64,000 bases of DNA from Mixta hanseatica (GCF_023517775.1 NZ_CP082904.1:2294001-2358000); one strand, 5' to 3'; positions 27,706-38,410 are shown, counted from the first letter of the stretch. Numbers and translations are program-made. Notes: generated by a model from the sequence alone, not told the origin.

Positions 27706-27867
27706 TTATTTATTATTATCGAGCATTAGTTCAATAAAGCTGCGTTGCGCATCATTGAGATTCCATGACTGCGGAATCGTCACTTTGTCCTGAACTTTGG
27801 GCTTGCAACTGGCCGTTTTTAATTTGCGAGCCGGCTGCGTTTTAAGCGGCAATGCTTGTTCCCACAT
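27706..27867 (-). CDS. Small basic protein downstream of ymiA
   Basis: A 53-codon ORF beginning MWEQALPLKTQPARKLK, with a basic N-terminal half and a C-terminal segment NLNDAQRSFIELMLDNNK that looks helical. It starts 2 bp after the ymiA stop, so the two are surely cotranscribed and probably coupled. It occupies the position of E. coli yciX, but I could not confirm similarity. The longer in-frame start at 27924 would overlap ymiA and is not preferred. No membrane segment; function unknown. Confidence 0.6.
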   Translation of the reverse strand: MWEQALPLKTQPARKLKTASCKPKVQDKVTIPQSWNLNDAQRSFIELMLDNNK

Positions 27868-27869
27868 AA

Positions 27870-28031
27870 TTAACTCCAGATTTGCCAAACCATTAAGGCA
27901 ACAACTGTCCAGAACAGGCCACACGCGGCAAATACTGCCAACCAGGCTTTGCGACGGATGCTGCTGCCACTCGTAGCCACCTTGGTGGCATTACCCTGTA
28001 CGCCAGGTTGTATTGAAATTCTCATAGCCAT
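27870..28031 (-). CDS. ymiA: YmiA-family small membrane protein
   Basis: A 53-codon ORF whose C-terminal part, RRKAWLAVFAACGLFWTVVA, closely matches E. coli YmiA (46 aa), which also has one transmembrane helix near its C-terminus and ends with Trp-rich residues. It lies between cysB and acnA, as in E. coli. Two ATGs are possible (28031 and 28025), neither with a strong ribosome site, and the leader is full of hairpins, so translation may be controlled. First gene of a two- or three-gene small-protein operon. Confidence 0.75.
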   Translation of the reverse strand: MAMRISIQPGVQGNATKVATSGSSIRRKAWLAVFAACGLFWTVVALMVWQIWS

Positions 28032-28482
28032 AGTTTTTGATAATCACTCTCAGTAAAACGATTGATAAGTTCAATCAGCTTTTAGGAGAAATCCTAAACA
28101 TTTTAAGACCAAAAATCCAGCTATTTTTGTTGGTTTCAACGATAAGCACAATTTATCGTTGGTTAAATTTCATATTAGCAAACCTTAACTTCCCCATCCT
28201 TTTTTAATCTTCCTTTAAGTCAAATATGATTAAGAAAATAAACAACCGATCCAGTTAATATCTGACAAAAATTTCCTTCATCCCTTACCGGCTGCCCTTA
28301 CGGGTTCGGTTTAACTTGAGTATGAGAATTGTCCTGGCGGTGCGCAAAAAACCCCGCGTGAAAATGTGTACTGTTTCTCATTTAATTAATAACAATTGAA
28401 AAACATGTGATGAATGTTTCATTTACAGAAAAATGATCCTAAATATTCCAGAATTTGTGCAATTAGCTGGTATTAAAGAAAA
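28032..28482. other. Long structured leader/promoter region of ymiA
   Basis: The region between the cysB terminator and ymiA. It has three hairpins close to the start codon: GATTGA/TCAATC at 28060-28076, TTTAGGA/TCCTAAA with a GAAA spacer at 28081-28098, and CAACGATAA/TTATCGTTG at 28137-28161. The middle one contains AGGA/TCCT and could mask a ribosome site. Upstream there are AT-rich stretches but no ORF. Confidence 0.55.
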
Positions 28483-28502
28483 AAGGCCGCATCAGCGGCC
28501 TT
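28483..28502 (-). terminator. Terminator of cysB
   Basis: A perfect 8-bp stem (AAGGCCGC and complement) with a 4-nt loop; on the minus strand TTTTTTCTTT follows. It lies 25 bp after the cysB stop. Confidence 0.92.
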
Positions 28503-28527
28503 ATTACCCTTATATATGTAGGGCTAT

Positions 28528-29508
<981 letters not shown>

Positions 29509-29677
29509 TCATCCCGGATAAGTCACGCACTAAACCCGCGCGCGACCCGGGAAAATTCTCAGGAAAAGGCGCTTGACGGGCGAGTTATAGCGATAGGAAA
29601 TTTCAGAATTAACGCTATAACAACTATAACATTTTTGTGCCTGATGTATAGCTTTTAGCTATAAGCGAACCAAACAA

Positions 29678-29700
29678 AAGGCCAGTCAAAGACTGGCCTT
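29678..29700 (-). terminator. Terminator of topA
   Basis: A perfect 10-bp stem (AAGGCCAGTC and complement) with a 3-nt loop, followed on the minus strand by TTTGTTTG. It is 78 bp beyond the topA stop. Confidence 0.9.
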
Positions 29701-29777
29701 TTAACACTCACACCTGGTTTCCTGGTGTTTAACATTATCTTTTCATAAGCGCTAAGCAACAGTGGAAAAAATGTGGC

Positions 29778-32366
29778 TTATTTTTCCGTTACGCGCCATG
29801 CGCCATCAACATAAAAAGCTGACCAGCCGGTGGCTTTGCCCTCTTTTTCTGAGCTGACGTATTGCTGTTTGGTTTTACGGCTGAAGCGCACCAGCGTTTT
29901 ATTGCCTTTATCATCGGTGGCCGGCGCATCAGCAAGATAACGCAGCTTTTCCGGTAAGCGGTCGCGGAAACGTTGCAGCTCTTCCACCAGCGGCGCACGG
30001 GTTTCACGTGATTTCGGGAAGGTGTTAGCCGCCAGGAACACGCCTGCCGCCCCGTCACGCAGCACGAAATAAGCGTCAGATTTCTCACACGGCAGCTCTG
30101 GTAACGGCACCGGATCTTCCTTCGGCGGCGCAACTTCACCGTTGCGTAAAATCTTGCGGGTGTTTTTGCAGTCGTCGTTAGTACAGGCCATGTATTTACC
30201 AAAGCGCCCCATTTTCAGGTGCATTTCGGAGCCGCACTTTTCGCATTCTACAATCGGCCCATCGTAGCCTTTGATGCGGAACTCGCCCTGTTCAATCTCA
30301 TAACCGTCGCAGCTGGGGTTGTTACCACAGACATGCAGCTTACGATGATTATCGATCAGGTAACTGTCCATCGCGGTACCGCATTTCTGACAGCGACGAC
30401 GTGCACGCAGCGCATTGGTTTCCGCATCGTCCCCTTCCAGAATATTCAGTACTTCATTTTCCGGGATCAGGTTAATGGTCTGTTTGCAGCGTTCTTTCGG
30501 CGGTAAGGCATAGCCCGAACAGCCAAGGAAGACGCCGGTGCTGGCGGTGCGAATGCCCATTTGACGACCGCAGGTCGGACAATCAATGGAGGTCAGCACC
30601 ATCGGGTTTGGCTGCATGCCGCCCTCTTCCGGATCTTTCTCCGCCTGATCCAGCTGTTTGCTAAAATCGGCAAAGAAATTATCCAGTACCGCTTTCCACT
30701 CGGCCTGATCGTTGGCGACCTGGTCAAGATTATCTTCCATATGCGCGGTAAAATCGTAGCTCATCAGGTCGCGGAAGTTCTCTTCCAGCCGGTCGGTGAC
30801 GATTTCACCCATTTTCTCTGCATAAAAGCGGCGGCTTTCCACGCGTACATAACCACGATCCTGAATGGTGGAAATAATCGAGGCATAGGTAGAAGGACGG
30901 CCAATCCCGCGTTTTTCCAGCTCCCGCACCAGCGAGGCTTCGCTGAAACGCGCCGGCGGCTTGGTAAAGTGCTGGCTCGGATTCAGCTGCTGCAGGCTCA
31001 GCTCATCGCCAATCTCAATAGCAGGTAAAATGCGGTCTTCATCACCTTTACGCAGCGCTGGCATCACCCTGGTCCAGCCGTCGAAACGCAGGATACGCCC
31101 TTTCGCTTTCAGTTTGAAATCGCCAGCCGCCACCGTCAGAGTAGTGGAGTCATACTGCGCTGGCACCATCTGACAGGCCACAAACTGACGCCAGATAAGC
31201 TGATAAAGCTTCTGGGCATCCGCTTCCATATCTTTCAGCTGTTCAGCCTGAATGGTCACATCGGAAGGACGAATTGCTTCGTGCGCTTCCTGTGAATTCT
31301 CTTTGCTGGCGTAGGCATTGGCCGTTTTCGGCAGATATTTATCGCCAAAAGTCGACTCGATATAGCCCCGCGCCATCGCTACCGCATCCTGGCTCAGGTT
31401 GGTGGAGTCGGTACGCATATAGGTAATATGCCCCGCTTCATATAGCCGCTGCGCCAGCGCCATGGTTCTTTTCACGCCAAAGCCGAGACGGGTACTGGCC
31501 GCCTGCTGCAGCGTTGAGGTGATAAACGGCGCGCCCGGCTTGCTGCTGGTCGGTCGGTCTTCACGATCTTCTACGCGAAAACGCGCTTTTTCCAGCAGGC
31601 TTACCGCCGCCTGAGTCTGTTCTTTATTAACCGGACGGAACGGCTTCTCACCCTGATGGGTGACCTGCATTGGCAAGTCGCTGCCCTTCGGCGTGGTGAG
31701 ATCGGCGCTGAGCTCCCAATACTCTTCCGGCACGAAAGCCTTGATTTCGCGCTCGCGCTCGACGACCAGCCGAACCGCTACCGACTGAACGCGTCCGGCA
31801 GAAAGCCCACGGGCGATTTTTTTCCACAGCAGCGGTGAAACCATATAGCCCACCACGCGATCCATAAAACGGCGCGCCTGCTGCGCATTGACGCGCTCAA
31901 TATTCAGCTCGCCAGGTTTTTCAAATGCCTGGCGAATCGCATTTTTGGTAATTTCGTTAAATACCACGCGGCTGAAGCGTTTATCGTCGCCGCCAATCAC
32001 TTCCCGCAGGTGCCAGGCGATGGCTTCCCCTTCGCGGTCAAGGTCGGTTGCGAGATAGATATGGTCGGCTTCCTGCGCCAGCGTTTTTAATTCAGCGACG
32101 ACTTTCTCTTTACCAGGCAAAATCTGGTAGTCAGCTTTCCAGCCGTGCCACGGATCGACGCCCATACGGTTAACCAGCGCCGTCTTTTCATCTTTCTTCG
32201 CTTTTTTGGCAGGCCGAGCGTCAGCGCTCTTTTTCACCGTCGAGCCACTGGTCGGCAAATCACGTATATGACCCACGCTGGACTTAACCACGTAGTCTTT
32301 ACCGAGATATTTATTAATCGTTTTGGCCTTTGCCGGGGACTCGACTATTACGAGAGCTTTACCCAT
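29778..32366 (-). CDS. topA: DNA topoisomerase I
   Basis: An 862-residue type IA topoisomerase (E. coli 865) that relaxes negative supercoils. The TOPRIM domain starts at the N-terminus ([19 protein letters not shown]) and includes [13 protein letters not shown]. The active-site tyrosine lies in [12 protein letters not shown] near residue 319. The C-terminal part has several four-cysteine zinc ribbons, for example CPTCGRQMG and [17 protein letters not shown]. It is monocistronic and divergent from yciN. Confidence 0.98.
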   Translation of the reverse strand: MGKALVIVESPAKAKTINKYLGKDYVVKSSVGHIRDLPTSGSTVKKSADARPAKKAKKDEKTALVNRMGVDPWHGWKADYQILPGKEKVVAELKTLAQEADHIYLATDLDREGEAIAWHLREVIGGDDKRFSRVVFNEITKNAIRQAFEKPGELNIERVNAQQARRFMDRVVGYMVSPLLWKKIARGLSAGRVQSVAVRLVVEREREIKAFVPEEYWELSADLTTPKGSDLPMQVTHQGEKPFRPVNKEQTQAAVSLLEKARFRVEDREDRPTSSKPGAPFITSTLQQAASTRLGFGVKRTMALAQRLYEAGHITYMRTDSTNLSQDAVAMARGYIESTFGDKYLPKTANAYASKENSQEAHEAIRPSDVTIQAEQLKDMEADAQKLYQLIWRQFVACQMVPAQYDSTTLTVAAGDFKLKAKGRILRFDGWTRVMPALRKGDEDRILPAIEIGDELSLQQLNPSQHFTKPPARFSEASLVRELEKRGIGRPSTYASIISTIQDRGYVRVESRRFYAEKMGEIVTDRLEENFRDLMSYDFTAHMEDNLDQVANDQAEWKAVLDNFFADFSKQLDQAEKDPEEGGMQPNPMVLTSIDCPTCGRQMGIRTASTGVFLGCSGYALPPKERCKQTINLIPENEVLNILEGDDAETNALRARRRCQKCGTAMDSYLIDNHRKLHVCGNNPSCDGYEIEQGEFRIKGYDGPIVECEKCGSEMHLKMGRFGKYMACTNDDCKNTRKILRNGEVAPPKEDPVPLPELPCEKSDAYFVLRDGAAGVFLAANTFPKSRETRAPLVEELQRFRDRLPEKLRYLADAPATDDKGNKTLVRFSRKTKQQYVSSEKEGKATGWSAFYVDGAWRVTEK

Positions 32367-32770
32367 ATTTACCTTTACCTGATGAATACGTCCGAATGTA
32401 ATGATGGCGTTTTCCAGCGATGCCAGTCAGCGTGTCAACCTCTATCAGCGGTTCAGAAACAATTCAACCTGACCTGATTTAGAGCAAGCAACCTAATACA
32501 CGACGGCTTATGGTACTGATTAGCAGGCGATTTTAGCCGGAACCCGACGCTTGTTACTACCTGCGTAAACCCTTTTTTACGTCCGGACACTGAAACGCCC
32601 ACACTGTACCTGATAAAATCGGATACGCAACTTAATTAGCATCTTGCCTGGTTTTACGCCACTTTTGCCGCCTATTCCCGCCGCCCAAATAACCATACTT
32701 AATTTGCGGTTAGCGGCAACAGGCCAGTAATATAGAAGAGATTTATAATCTGTCAAAACGGGGTTAAATA
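32367..32770. other. Divergent promoter region topA/yciN
   Basis: A 404-bp noncoding stretch, as in E. coli where topA has several promoters. Apart from AT-rich segments close to both genes I see no RNA gene, clear palindrome or ORF with a ribosome site. Confidence 0.5.
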
Positions 32771-33022
32771 ATGAACGCAAAAACGGTCGCGCTTTCTCGC
32801 GAAGAAATACTCGAAAAAGCTAACGCGCTAATCCATGAGCATGACGATTATTTTGCCGGTATCAGCGCCAGCGAGGTTGAACAAAAGGGTGAGCTGCTGA
32901 TTTTTCGCGGCGACTATTTTCTGGATGAAAACGGACTGCCTACGACCAAAAGCACGGCGGTATTTAACATATTTAAAGCGCTAACGCTGGCGCTGTCAGA
33001 AAAATATCATCTGGCCGATTAA
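32771..33022 (+). CDS. yciN: Conserved small protein YciN
   Basis: An 83-residue protein, the same length as E. coli YciN, with the shared C-terminal part FRGDYFLDENGLPTTKSTAV and ending SEKYHLAD. Its function is unknown; no membrane segment or catalytic motif is seen. It lies between topA and sohB, as in E. coli. Confidence 0.95.
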   Translation: MNAKTVALSREEILEKANALIHEHDDYFAGISASEVEQKGELLIFRGDYFLDENGLPTTKSTAVFNIFKALTLALSEKYHLAD

Positions 33023-33043
33023 CGCCCGGCTCAACCGGGCGTT
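33021..33043. terminator. Hairpin between convergent yciN and sohB
   Basis: A perfect 9-bp stem, AACGCCCGG and its complement with a CTCAA loop, located directly after the yciN stop and 7 bp before the sohB stop. The T run is poor, so termination strength is uncertain. Confidence 0.65.
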
Positions 33044-33049
33044 AAGGGT

Positions 33050-34099
33050 TTACAGCAGCGGCTTATCGCCGCGCTGCCATAGTTTCAGCAGCTGGCGAGC
33101 AGCGCTATCGGCGGCGCTTTGCGTAAAGCGATCCATCAGTTTTTTGCGGCGCATATAACGTACGCTGACGACGCTGAAATGCTCCATCCGGGCGATGATA
33201 ATATCGTCACTGGTGCCCAGTTCGTCAATCAACTGTTTCTCCAATGCCTGGCTGCCGTACCAGTGTTCACCGGTCGCTACCCGATCGATATCTAATACCG
33301 GACGCATTTGCTGAACAAATTGTTTAAACAGCAGATGCGTTTCATTGAGATCTTCACGAAACTTATTGCGGCCCTGCTCGGTATTTTCACCAAACAGCGT
33401 CAGCGTGCGCTTATATTCTCCGGCCGTGTGCAGTTCCACATCAATATTGTTGCGCTTGAGCAGGCGATTAAAATTGGGCACCTGCGCCACTACGCCGATC
33501 GATCCAATAATGGCAAAAGGCGCGGCGATAATGCGATCGGCGACGCAGGCCATCATATAGCCGCCGCTGGCCGCCACTTTATCTACCGCGACCGTTAGCG
33601 GAATATTCTTTTCGCGCAGGCGCTGCAACTGCGAGGCCGCCAGCCCGTAACCATGCACTACGCCGCCCGGGCTTTCCAGCCGCAGCAGAACCTCATCCTG
33701 CTTGCGCGCCACCGCCAGCACCGCGGAAATCTCCTCACGCAGCGAGGTCACTTCTCCGGCATCCATGCTGCCTTTAAAATCCAGAACATACAGCACCGGT
33801 TTCTTGTCAGCGCTGACCAAACCCTGCTTCGCCCGCTGCTTCGCCTCTTTTGCTTCCTGTTTCTGCTGTTTCTTTTCCGCTTTATGACGCAGCTTTTGTT
33901 CCTGCGGCGGCAGGAGCGCCAGCGTCATCGATTTTTTCATTTCGCGGTAGCGCTCGTTAAGCTGCGTAATCTGCAGCTGCCCGCTTTGTCCGCGCTTGCG
34001 TTGCGTAATGTTAACCAGAATCAGCGCAATTGCCGCCACGGCGACCACCACGGTCACCACTTTCGCTAAAAATAGTGCATAGAAGAACAGTAAATCCAT
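33050..34099 (-). CDS. sohB: Inner-membrane S49 peptidase SohB
   Basis: A 349-residue protein, the same length as E. coli SohB, a relative of signal peptide peptidase SppA. An N-terminal transmembrane helix (about 7-30) is followed by a Lys/Gln-rich coiled stretch (about 65-100) and the S49 domain. The Ser-Lys dyad is Ser178 in VAASGGYMMAC and Lys230 in GEYKRTLT. I chose the ATG at 34099 from family length; the longer frame from 34210 would add an unrelated basic extension. Divergent from yciK. Confidence 0.96.
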   Translation of the reverse strand: MDLLFFYALFLAKVVTVVVAVAAIALILVNITQRKRGQSGQLQITQLNERYREMKKSMTLALLPPQEQKLRHKAEKKQQKQEAKEAKQRAKQGLVSADKKPVLYVLDFKGSMDAGEVTSLREEISAVLAVARKQDEVLLRLESPGGVVHGYGLAASQLQRLREKNIPLTVAVDKVAASGGYMMACVADRIIAAPFAIIGSIGVVAQVPNFNRLLKRNNIDVELHTAGEYKRTLTLFGENTEQGRNKFREDLNETHLLFKQFVQQMRPVLDIDRVATGEHWYGSQALEKQLIDELGTSDDIIIARMEHFSVVSVRYMRRKKLMDRFTQSAADSAARQLLKLWQRGDKPLL

Positions 34100-34294
34100 T
34101 CGATCCGCCTTTGTTAATGTCCTTGCTGAGACCAGAGCGTAGTGTAGCCGAGTCGGCCCGCTTCGTCGCCTGTAAAGCGGCTTGCCGCGGGGAAATGGGC
34201 GCTGCGACATTGAACTGAAGAAATTTTTCAGGCATAACTCCCCCTTCGATCTGCTCAGCCCCGCGCTGAACTATTACTCGCCGAGGAAGACGTT

Positions 34295-35056
34295 TTGCAT
34301 TATCAACCGAAAAGCGATCTGCTTAATCATCGAATTATCCTTGTCACCGGTGCCAGTGACGGCATTGGTCGTGAAGCCGCGCTCACCTACGCGCGCTATG
34401 GCGCACAGGTGATTCTGCTGGGCCGCAATGCGGAAAAGCTACAGCGCGTTTGCGATGAAATCAGCGCGCTGGGCAAAGCGACGCCGCTGATGCGTATTCT
34501 CGATCTGGCAACGGTAACGCCGGAAAGTTGCCAGCAGTTTGCCCATGAACTGGCGCAGCAGGTGCCGCGTCTGGATGGCGTGTTGCACAATGCCGGCCTG
34601 CTGGGGGAGATCGTGCCGCTTGCCGAGCTGGCGCCGGAGGTATGGCAGCAGGTGATGCGCGTTAATGTCGACGCCACCTTTTTCCTCACCCAGGCGCTGT
34701 TGCCGCTGCTGCTGAACTCAGATTCAGGTTCGCTGGTGTTCACCAGTTCCAGCGTCGGCCGCGTCGGCCGCTCCGGTTGGGGCGCTTACGCCGTCTCGAA
34801 GTTTGCTACCGAAGGCATGATGCAGGTACTGGCGGAAGAGTATAAAAACCGTAATCTACGGGTTAACTGCATCAACCCAGGCGGAACCCGCACCAAAATG
34901 CGCGCCAGTGCATTTCCTGAAGAAGACGCGCAGAAGCTGAAAACACCGGCGGAAATTATGCCTATCTATCTGTATCTGATGGGCGATGACAGCCGCCGTA
35001 AGACCGGCATCAGCTTTGATGCGCAGCCGGGCCGCAAACCAGGGCCGGCAGAGTAA
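34295..35056 (+). CDS. yciK: SDR-family oxidoreductase YciK (TTG start)
   Basis: A 253-residue short-chain dehydrogenase (E. coli YciK 252). It carries the nucleotide-binding TGASDGIG near residue 18, NAG, the catalytic Ser in FTSSSVGR and YAVSK. Its substrate is not established. The start is a TTG: GAGGAAG lies about 6 bp upstream, the first residues (MHYQPK) align with E. coli, and there is no in-frame ATG before the Rossmann motif. Its stop overlaps the btuR start (TAATG). Confidence 0.95.
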   Translation: MHYQPKSDLLNHRIILVTGASDGIGREAALTYARYGAQVILLGRNAEKLQRVCDEISALGKATPLMRILDLATVTPESCQQFAHELAQQVPRLDGVLHNAGLLGEIVPLAELAPEVWQQVMRVNVDATFFLTQALLPLLLNSDSGSLVFTSSSVGRVGRSGWGAYAVSKFATEGMMQVLAEEYKNRNLRVNCINPGGTRTKMRASAFPEEDAQKLKTPAEIMPIYLYLMGDDSRRKTGISFDAQPGRKPGPAE

Positions 35057-35649
35057 TGGCCGCCGGGGATCGTCACCAACAGCGGCAGCAGCGGCTGAAA
35101 GAACAGGTTGATGCCCGTATCGCCGCCGCCAACGAAACGCGTGGCATTCTGATGGTGTTTACCGGCAACGGTAAAGGGAAAACCACCGCTGCCTTTGGTA
35201 CCGCCACGCGCGCCGTGGGACATCAGAAAAAGGTCGGCGTGATTCAGTTCATTAAAGGCGAGTGGCCGAACGGCGAACGTAATCTGTTGGAACCGCACGG
35301 CGTTGAATTCCAGGTGATGGCGACCGGTTTTACCTGGGATACGCAGGATCGCGCAAGCGATACCGCCGCCTGCCTGGCAGTCTGGCAACACGGCCTGCGT
35401 ATGCTGGCAGATGCTTCGCTCGATTTAGTGATCCTGGATGAACTCACCTATATGCTCAGCTTTGGTTACCTTCCGTTGGCGGAGGTGATTACAGCGCTAA
35501 GCCAGCGTCCTGTTCATCAAAGCGTGATTATCACCGGGCGCGGCTGCCATCGCGATATTCTGGAACTGGCGGATACGGTCAGCGAAATGCGGCCGGTAAA
35601 ACACGCGTTTGATGCTGGCATCCAGGCCCAGCAGGGAATCGATTGGTAA
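35056..35649 (+). CDS. btuR: Cob(I)yrinic acid a,c-diamide adenosyltransferase
   Basis: A 197-residue enzyme (BtuR/CobA/CobO, 196 in E. coli) that adenosylates corrinoids with ATP for coenzyme B12 formation and salvage. The P-loop is GNGKGKTT at 37-44, and DELTYMLSFGYL and the C-terminal KHAFDAGIQAQQGIDW are typical. The ATG shares its A with the yciK stop, so translation is coupled. A strong bidirectional terminator follows. Confidence 0.97.
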   Translation: MAAGDRHQQRQQRLKEQVDARIAAANETRGILMVFTGNGKGKTTAAFGTATRAVGHQKKVGVIQFIKGEWPNGERNLLEPHGVEFQVMATGFTWDTQDRASDTAACLAVWQHGLRMLADASLDLVILDELTYMLSFGYLPLAEVITALSQRPVHQSVIITGRGCHRDILELADTVSEMRPVKHAFDAGIQAQQGIDW

Positions 35650-35657
35650 AAAAGAAA

Positions 35658-35679
35658 AAGGCATCCCGAGGGATGCCTT
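35658..35679. terminator. Bidirectional terminator between btuR and rluB
   Basis: A perfect 10-bp stem (AAGGCATCCC and complement) between the convergent genes. T-rich on the plus side and preceded by an A tract that gives a T run on the minus side. Confidence 0.88.
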
Positions 35680-35701
35680 TGCTGCGCCAGCGCGTTAATG
35701 C

Positions 35702-36586
35702 TTAACCGCGTTTCGGGCTTTCGCCGCGCTTGGCCGGGCGACGATTGCCGCTCACCTGCGTATGGCGTTTCACCGCGCGACGGATCTGGTTCGCCTTGGT
35801 ACGACGACGATCTTTTTCCACCGGTACTTTGCTGATGGTTTCCGGCGGCAGTTCTACCAGCTCACGCAAATAGTTAACCGGCTGCAGATCCAGCTCGGTC
35901 CAGCCGCCGCGCGGCAGTCCTTTTGGTAAATTGATATCGCCGTAACGGACACGAATCAGGCGGCTTACCTGCACGCCCACCGCTTCCCACAAACGGCGCA
36001 CTTCACGGTTGCGCCCTTCGGTCAGGGTAACGTTATACCACTGGTTAATCCCTTCGCCGCCGGTGAACTTAATAGTGCGGAAAGAGGCTGGGCCATCTTC
36101 CAGCTGTACGCCCAGGCTCAGCTGACGGATTTTCGCATCATCAACCTGCCCGAACACGCGTACCGCATACTCGCGTTCCACTTCGCGGCTGGGGTGCATC
36201 AAGCGGTTCGCCAGTTCACCATCGGTGGTAAACAGCAGCAGGCCGCAGGTATTCACATCCAGACGCCCAACGGCGATCCAGCGCGCGCCGCGCAGACGCG
36301 GCAGACGATCGAATACCGTCGGACGCCCTTCCGGATCGTTGCGGGTGCAAAGCTCGCCTTCCGGCTTGTAGTAAGCCAGTACGCGACAAACCTGCTGGTT
36401 GGATTCACTAACGGAGACGACATGGCCATCGATACGGATTTTTACCGTGGCGTTGGGTTCAATACGATCGCCTAACGTCGCCAGTTTGCCGTCAACGCTA
36501 ATGCGGCCGGCAGAGATCATTGCTTCTATTTCACGACGAGAGCCATGCCCGGCCCGCGCCAATACTTTTTGTAACTTTTCGCTCAT
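35702..36586 (-). CDS. rluB: 23S rRNA pseudouridine-2605 synthase
   Basis: A 294-residue RsuA-family pseudouridine synthase (E. coli RluB 291). An N-terminal S4 RNA-binding domain (about 3-60) precedes the catalytic domain, with Asp110 in [14 protein letters not shown] as the catalytic residue. The C-terminal tail (about 255-294) is rich in Arg/Lys, as usual. It modifies U2605 of 23S rRNA. In E. coli it follows trpH-yciO; here an extra gene and a 500-bp gap separate it from yciO. Confidence 0.96.
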   Translation of the reverse strand: MSEKLQKVLARAGHGSRREIEAMISAGRISVDGKLATLGDRIEPNATVKIRIDGHVVSVSESNQQVCRVLAYYKPEGELCTRNDPEGRPTVFDRLPRLRGARWIAVGRLDVNTCGLLLFTTDGELANRLMHPSREVEREYAVRVFGQVDDAKIRQLSLGVQLEDGPASFRTIKFTGGEGINQWYNVTLTEGRNREVRRLWEAVGVQVSRLIRVRYGDINLPKGLPRGGWTELDLQPVNYLRELVELPPETISKVPVEKDRRRTKANQIRRAVKRHTQVSGNRRPAKRGESPKRG

Positions 36587-37099
36587 TGAGCTGCCTCACT
36601 GTCGCCTTCACAGGCGTCGTTTATTGCTTCTGTCACGGCGTGGCGAGCCATGACCTGAAAGGAGGGATTGCCCTGAGTGCGCATTTTTACCGCTACCCGG
36701 TACAATGTGGCCGCACAGTATACATGAAGTTTACCGACTTGCCTGAGTTTCCTGCACTGGAGTTTTCCGGCGCGCTGCCGATAAGGTCAATTGCGATCCT
36801 GTTGAATTTTCCACCGACCGCCACGCCACCGGCCAGCGGCGCTGTCACGGACGCAAAGCGTGCTTGCTGTGCCTGCGCTTTGTTTAGCAAAGGCGCATTG
36901 ATAAAATTAGCACCGCGATAAAAAAGTAACGTGCGGCTTCGTCAGTAAACCGTCATGTAATAAACAGCTTGTTGTTTATCTTAAAATATTTTGCTTTGTA
37001 AAAATAAACGAGCCGGCTAACCGCCGGTAATAAACGCCGATATCAGGCGATTAACTTGTATGCCGCAAATCTTTACCAGGGGTTTCAAGGCATGCCCAA
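36587..37099. other. 513-bp intergenic region upstream of rluB
   Basis: The region includes an open frame at 36725-36921 without a ribosome site, a TACAAT -10-like hexamer near 36700, and two stems: ATAAACA/TGTTTAT at about 36960-36980 and CCGGC/GCCGG at about 37013-37027. The right part is AT-rich. It may hold a remnant or an uncharacterised RNA; I cannot support a gene. Confidence 0.45.
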
Positions 37100-37744
37100 A
37101 TGGTTTTAACGATAATGAAAATTAACGCTCTGTTAGCGGCAACGGTGATGCTGTTGCTGTCGGGCTGCTCTGTCGGCAAATATGAATATAGCCGCGAAGC
37201 CATGAACCGTGTAGATATGAATTTTACCGGCATACCGACCATTTTAGGCCTCGGTACGCTCGGCACCAGCATTCCCCTTACTCCCAAATACAGCTTAACC
37301 GCGGCGCACGTGGCGAAATATTCCGTGCAACGCGTTAAGGCCTGGCACCCTTACTGCGATCTGGCAGTGGTTTATCATAAAAATGAGATGAAAACGCCGC
37401 CGATTTTTCGACCCAGCCGCGTGGGCGATAGCGTCAAAATGTATGGCTATAGCTTTATTTCCGCCATGCCGGTGGCCTCCAGCGGCGTCAATCTGGCGCG
37501 CACGGCGATTCGTAATAGCTGGAATAAAGCGCCCTGTATGGCAATGGCCTCTAACGCTGGCGTAGTACAAGGCATGTCTGGCGGTGCGGTTTATAACCAG
37601 GATGATTCTATCGGCGGGGTTATTATTGGCTACAGCAAAGAGATTAAAAATCGGCGCACCAATAAGGTGATTTTGCAGGATGTTTCCCTCTATATTCCTT
37701 ATAAAGATTTTAAGGCCTGGCTGGACGCCGCTATCGCCTCTTGA
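37100..37744 (+). CDS. Putative lipoprotein with trypsin-like protease triad
   Basis: A 214-residue protein. The signal peptide ends in the lipobox LLSGC (Cys23), so it is probably an envelope lipoprotein. The remainder resembles a small trypsin-fold domain: His70 in SLTAAHV, Asp87 in HPYCDLAVV and Ser160 in VVQGMSGGAVYN, in the right order for an S1-type triad, although the usual GDSGG is GMSGG. Two further cysteines (Cys86, Cys146) may form a disulphide. The ATG at 37115 (MKINALL) is an alternative start with a cleaner signal peptide. It is inserted between rluB and yciO, where E. coli has no such gene. Protease activity is inference. Confidence 0.72.
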   Translation: MVLTIMKINALLAATVMLLLSGCSVGKYEYSREAMNRVDMNFTGIPTILGLGTLGTSIPLTPKYSLTAAHVAKYSVQRVKAWHPYCDLAVVYHKNEMKTPPIFRPSRVGDSVKMYGYSFISAMPVASSGVNLARTAIRNSWNKAPCMAMASNAGVVQGMSGGAVYNQDDSIGGVIIGYSKEIKNRRTNKVILQDVSLYIPYKDFKAWLDAAIAS

Positions 37745-37751
37745 CGGATTG

Positions 37752-37770
37752 ACCGGCGCCTGGCGCCGGT
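37752..37770. terminator. Hairpin between convergent lipoprotein gene and yciO
   Basis: An 8-bp GC-rich stem, ACCGGCGC and complement with a 3-nt loop, between the two stop codons. No T run. Confidence 0.5.
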
Positions 37771-37776
37771 CCGGTT

Positions 37777-38397
37777 TCAGCGGAAAGGCCGGATGTCGCC
37801 GACGCCTTCACGCACCACTTCAGGCGTATCGCTGGTTAAGTCCACTACCGTGGTCGGCTGCTGTCCCAGCGTGCCGCCGTCAATAATCAGATCCACCAGC
37901 TTGCCGATACGGCCTTCAATTTCCTCCGGATCGGACTCGGTAAAGTCATTGCCGGGCAGCATCAGCGAAGTCGACATCATCGGCTCATTCAGCGTCTCCA
38001 GCAGCGCCAGCGCCACTGGATTAGACGGCACGCGCAGGCCAATGGTTTTACGCTTGTCATTCATCAAACGACGCGGCACCTCTTTTGTTCCTTTCAGGAT
38101 AAAGGTGTAGCTGCCTGGCGTATTATTTTTAATCAGGCGAAACGCACTGTTATCCACATGCGCATAGGTCGACAGCTCAGAAAGATCGCGGCAAACCAGA
38201 GTAAAATTATGGTTGCCGTCAAGCTGACGGATACGGCAGATACGCTCCATGGCGTTTTTATCCTCCAGCCGACAGCCCAGCGCATAGCCGGAATCGGTAG
38301 GATACACAATCACGCCGCCTTTATTCAGCGCGTCAACCGCCTGGCTAATCAGGCGTGGTTGGGGATTGTCGGGATGAATATGAAACATCTGACTCAT
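37777..38397 (-). CDS. yciO: Sua5/YciO/YrdC-family protein YciO
   Basis: A 206-residue protein (E. coli YciO 206) of the fold used by TsaC/Sua5 to make threonylcarbamoyl-AMP. Conserved parts are GGVIVYPTDSGYALGC near the N-terminus, KNNTPGSYTFILKGTKEVP and TIGLRVPSNP. Its own substrate is not established. It lies 13 bp after trpH and is probably cotranscribed with it. Confidence 0.96.
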   Translation of the reverse strand: MSQMFHIHPDNPQPRLISQAVDALNKGGVIVYPTDSGYALGCRLEDKNAMERICRIRQLDGNHNFTLVCRDLSELSTYAHVDNSAFRLIKNNTPGSYTFILKGTKEVPRRLMNDKRKTIGLRVPSNPVALALLETLNEPMMSTSLMLPGNDFTESDPEEIEGRIGKLVDLIIDGGTLGQQPTTVVDLTSDTPEVVREGVGDIRPFR

Positions 38398-38410
38398 AGC
38401 TAACCTCTTA

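Noticed and set aside
36725..36921. Open frame of 65 codons in the rluB-upstream gap
   Set aside because: No ribosome site, Ala/Pro-rich translation, and an antisense frame of the same size overlaps it. Kept only as part of the unexplained gap.
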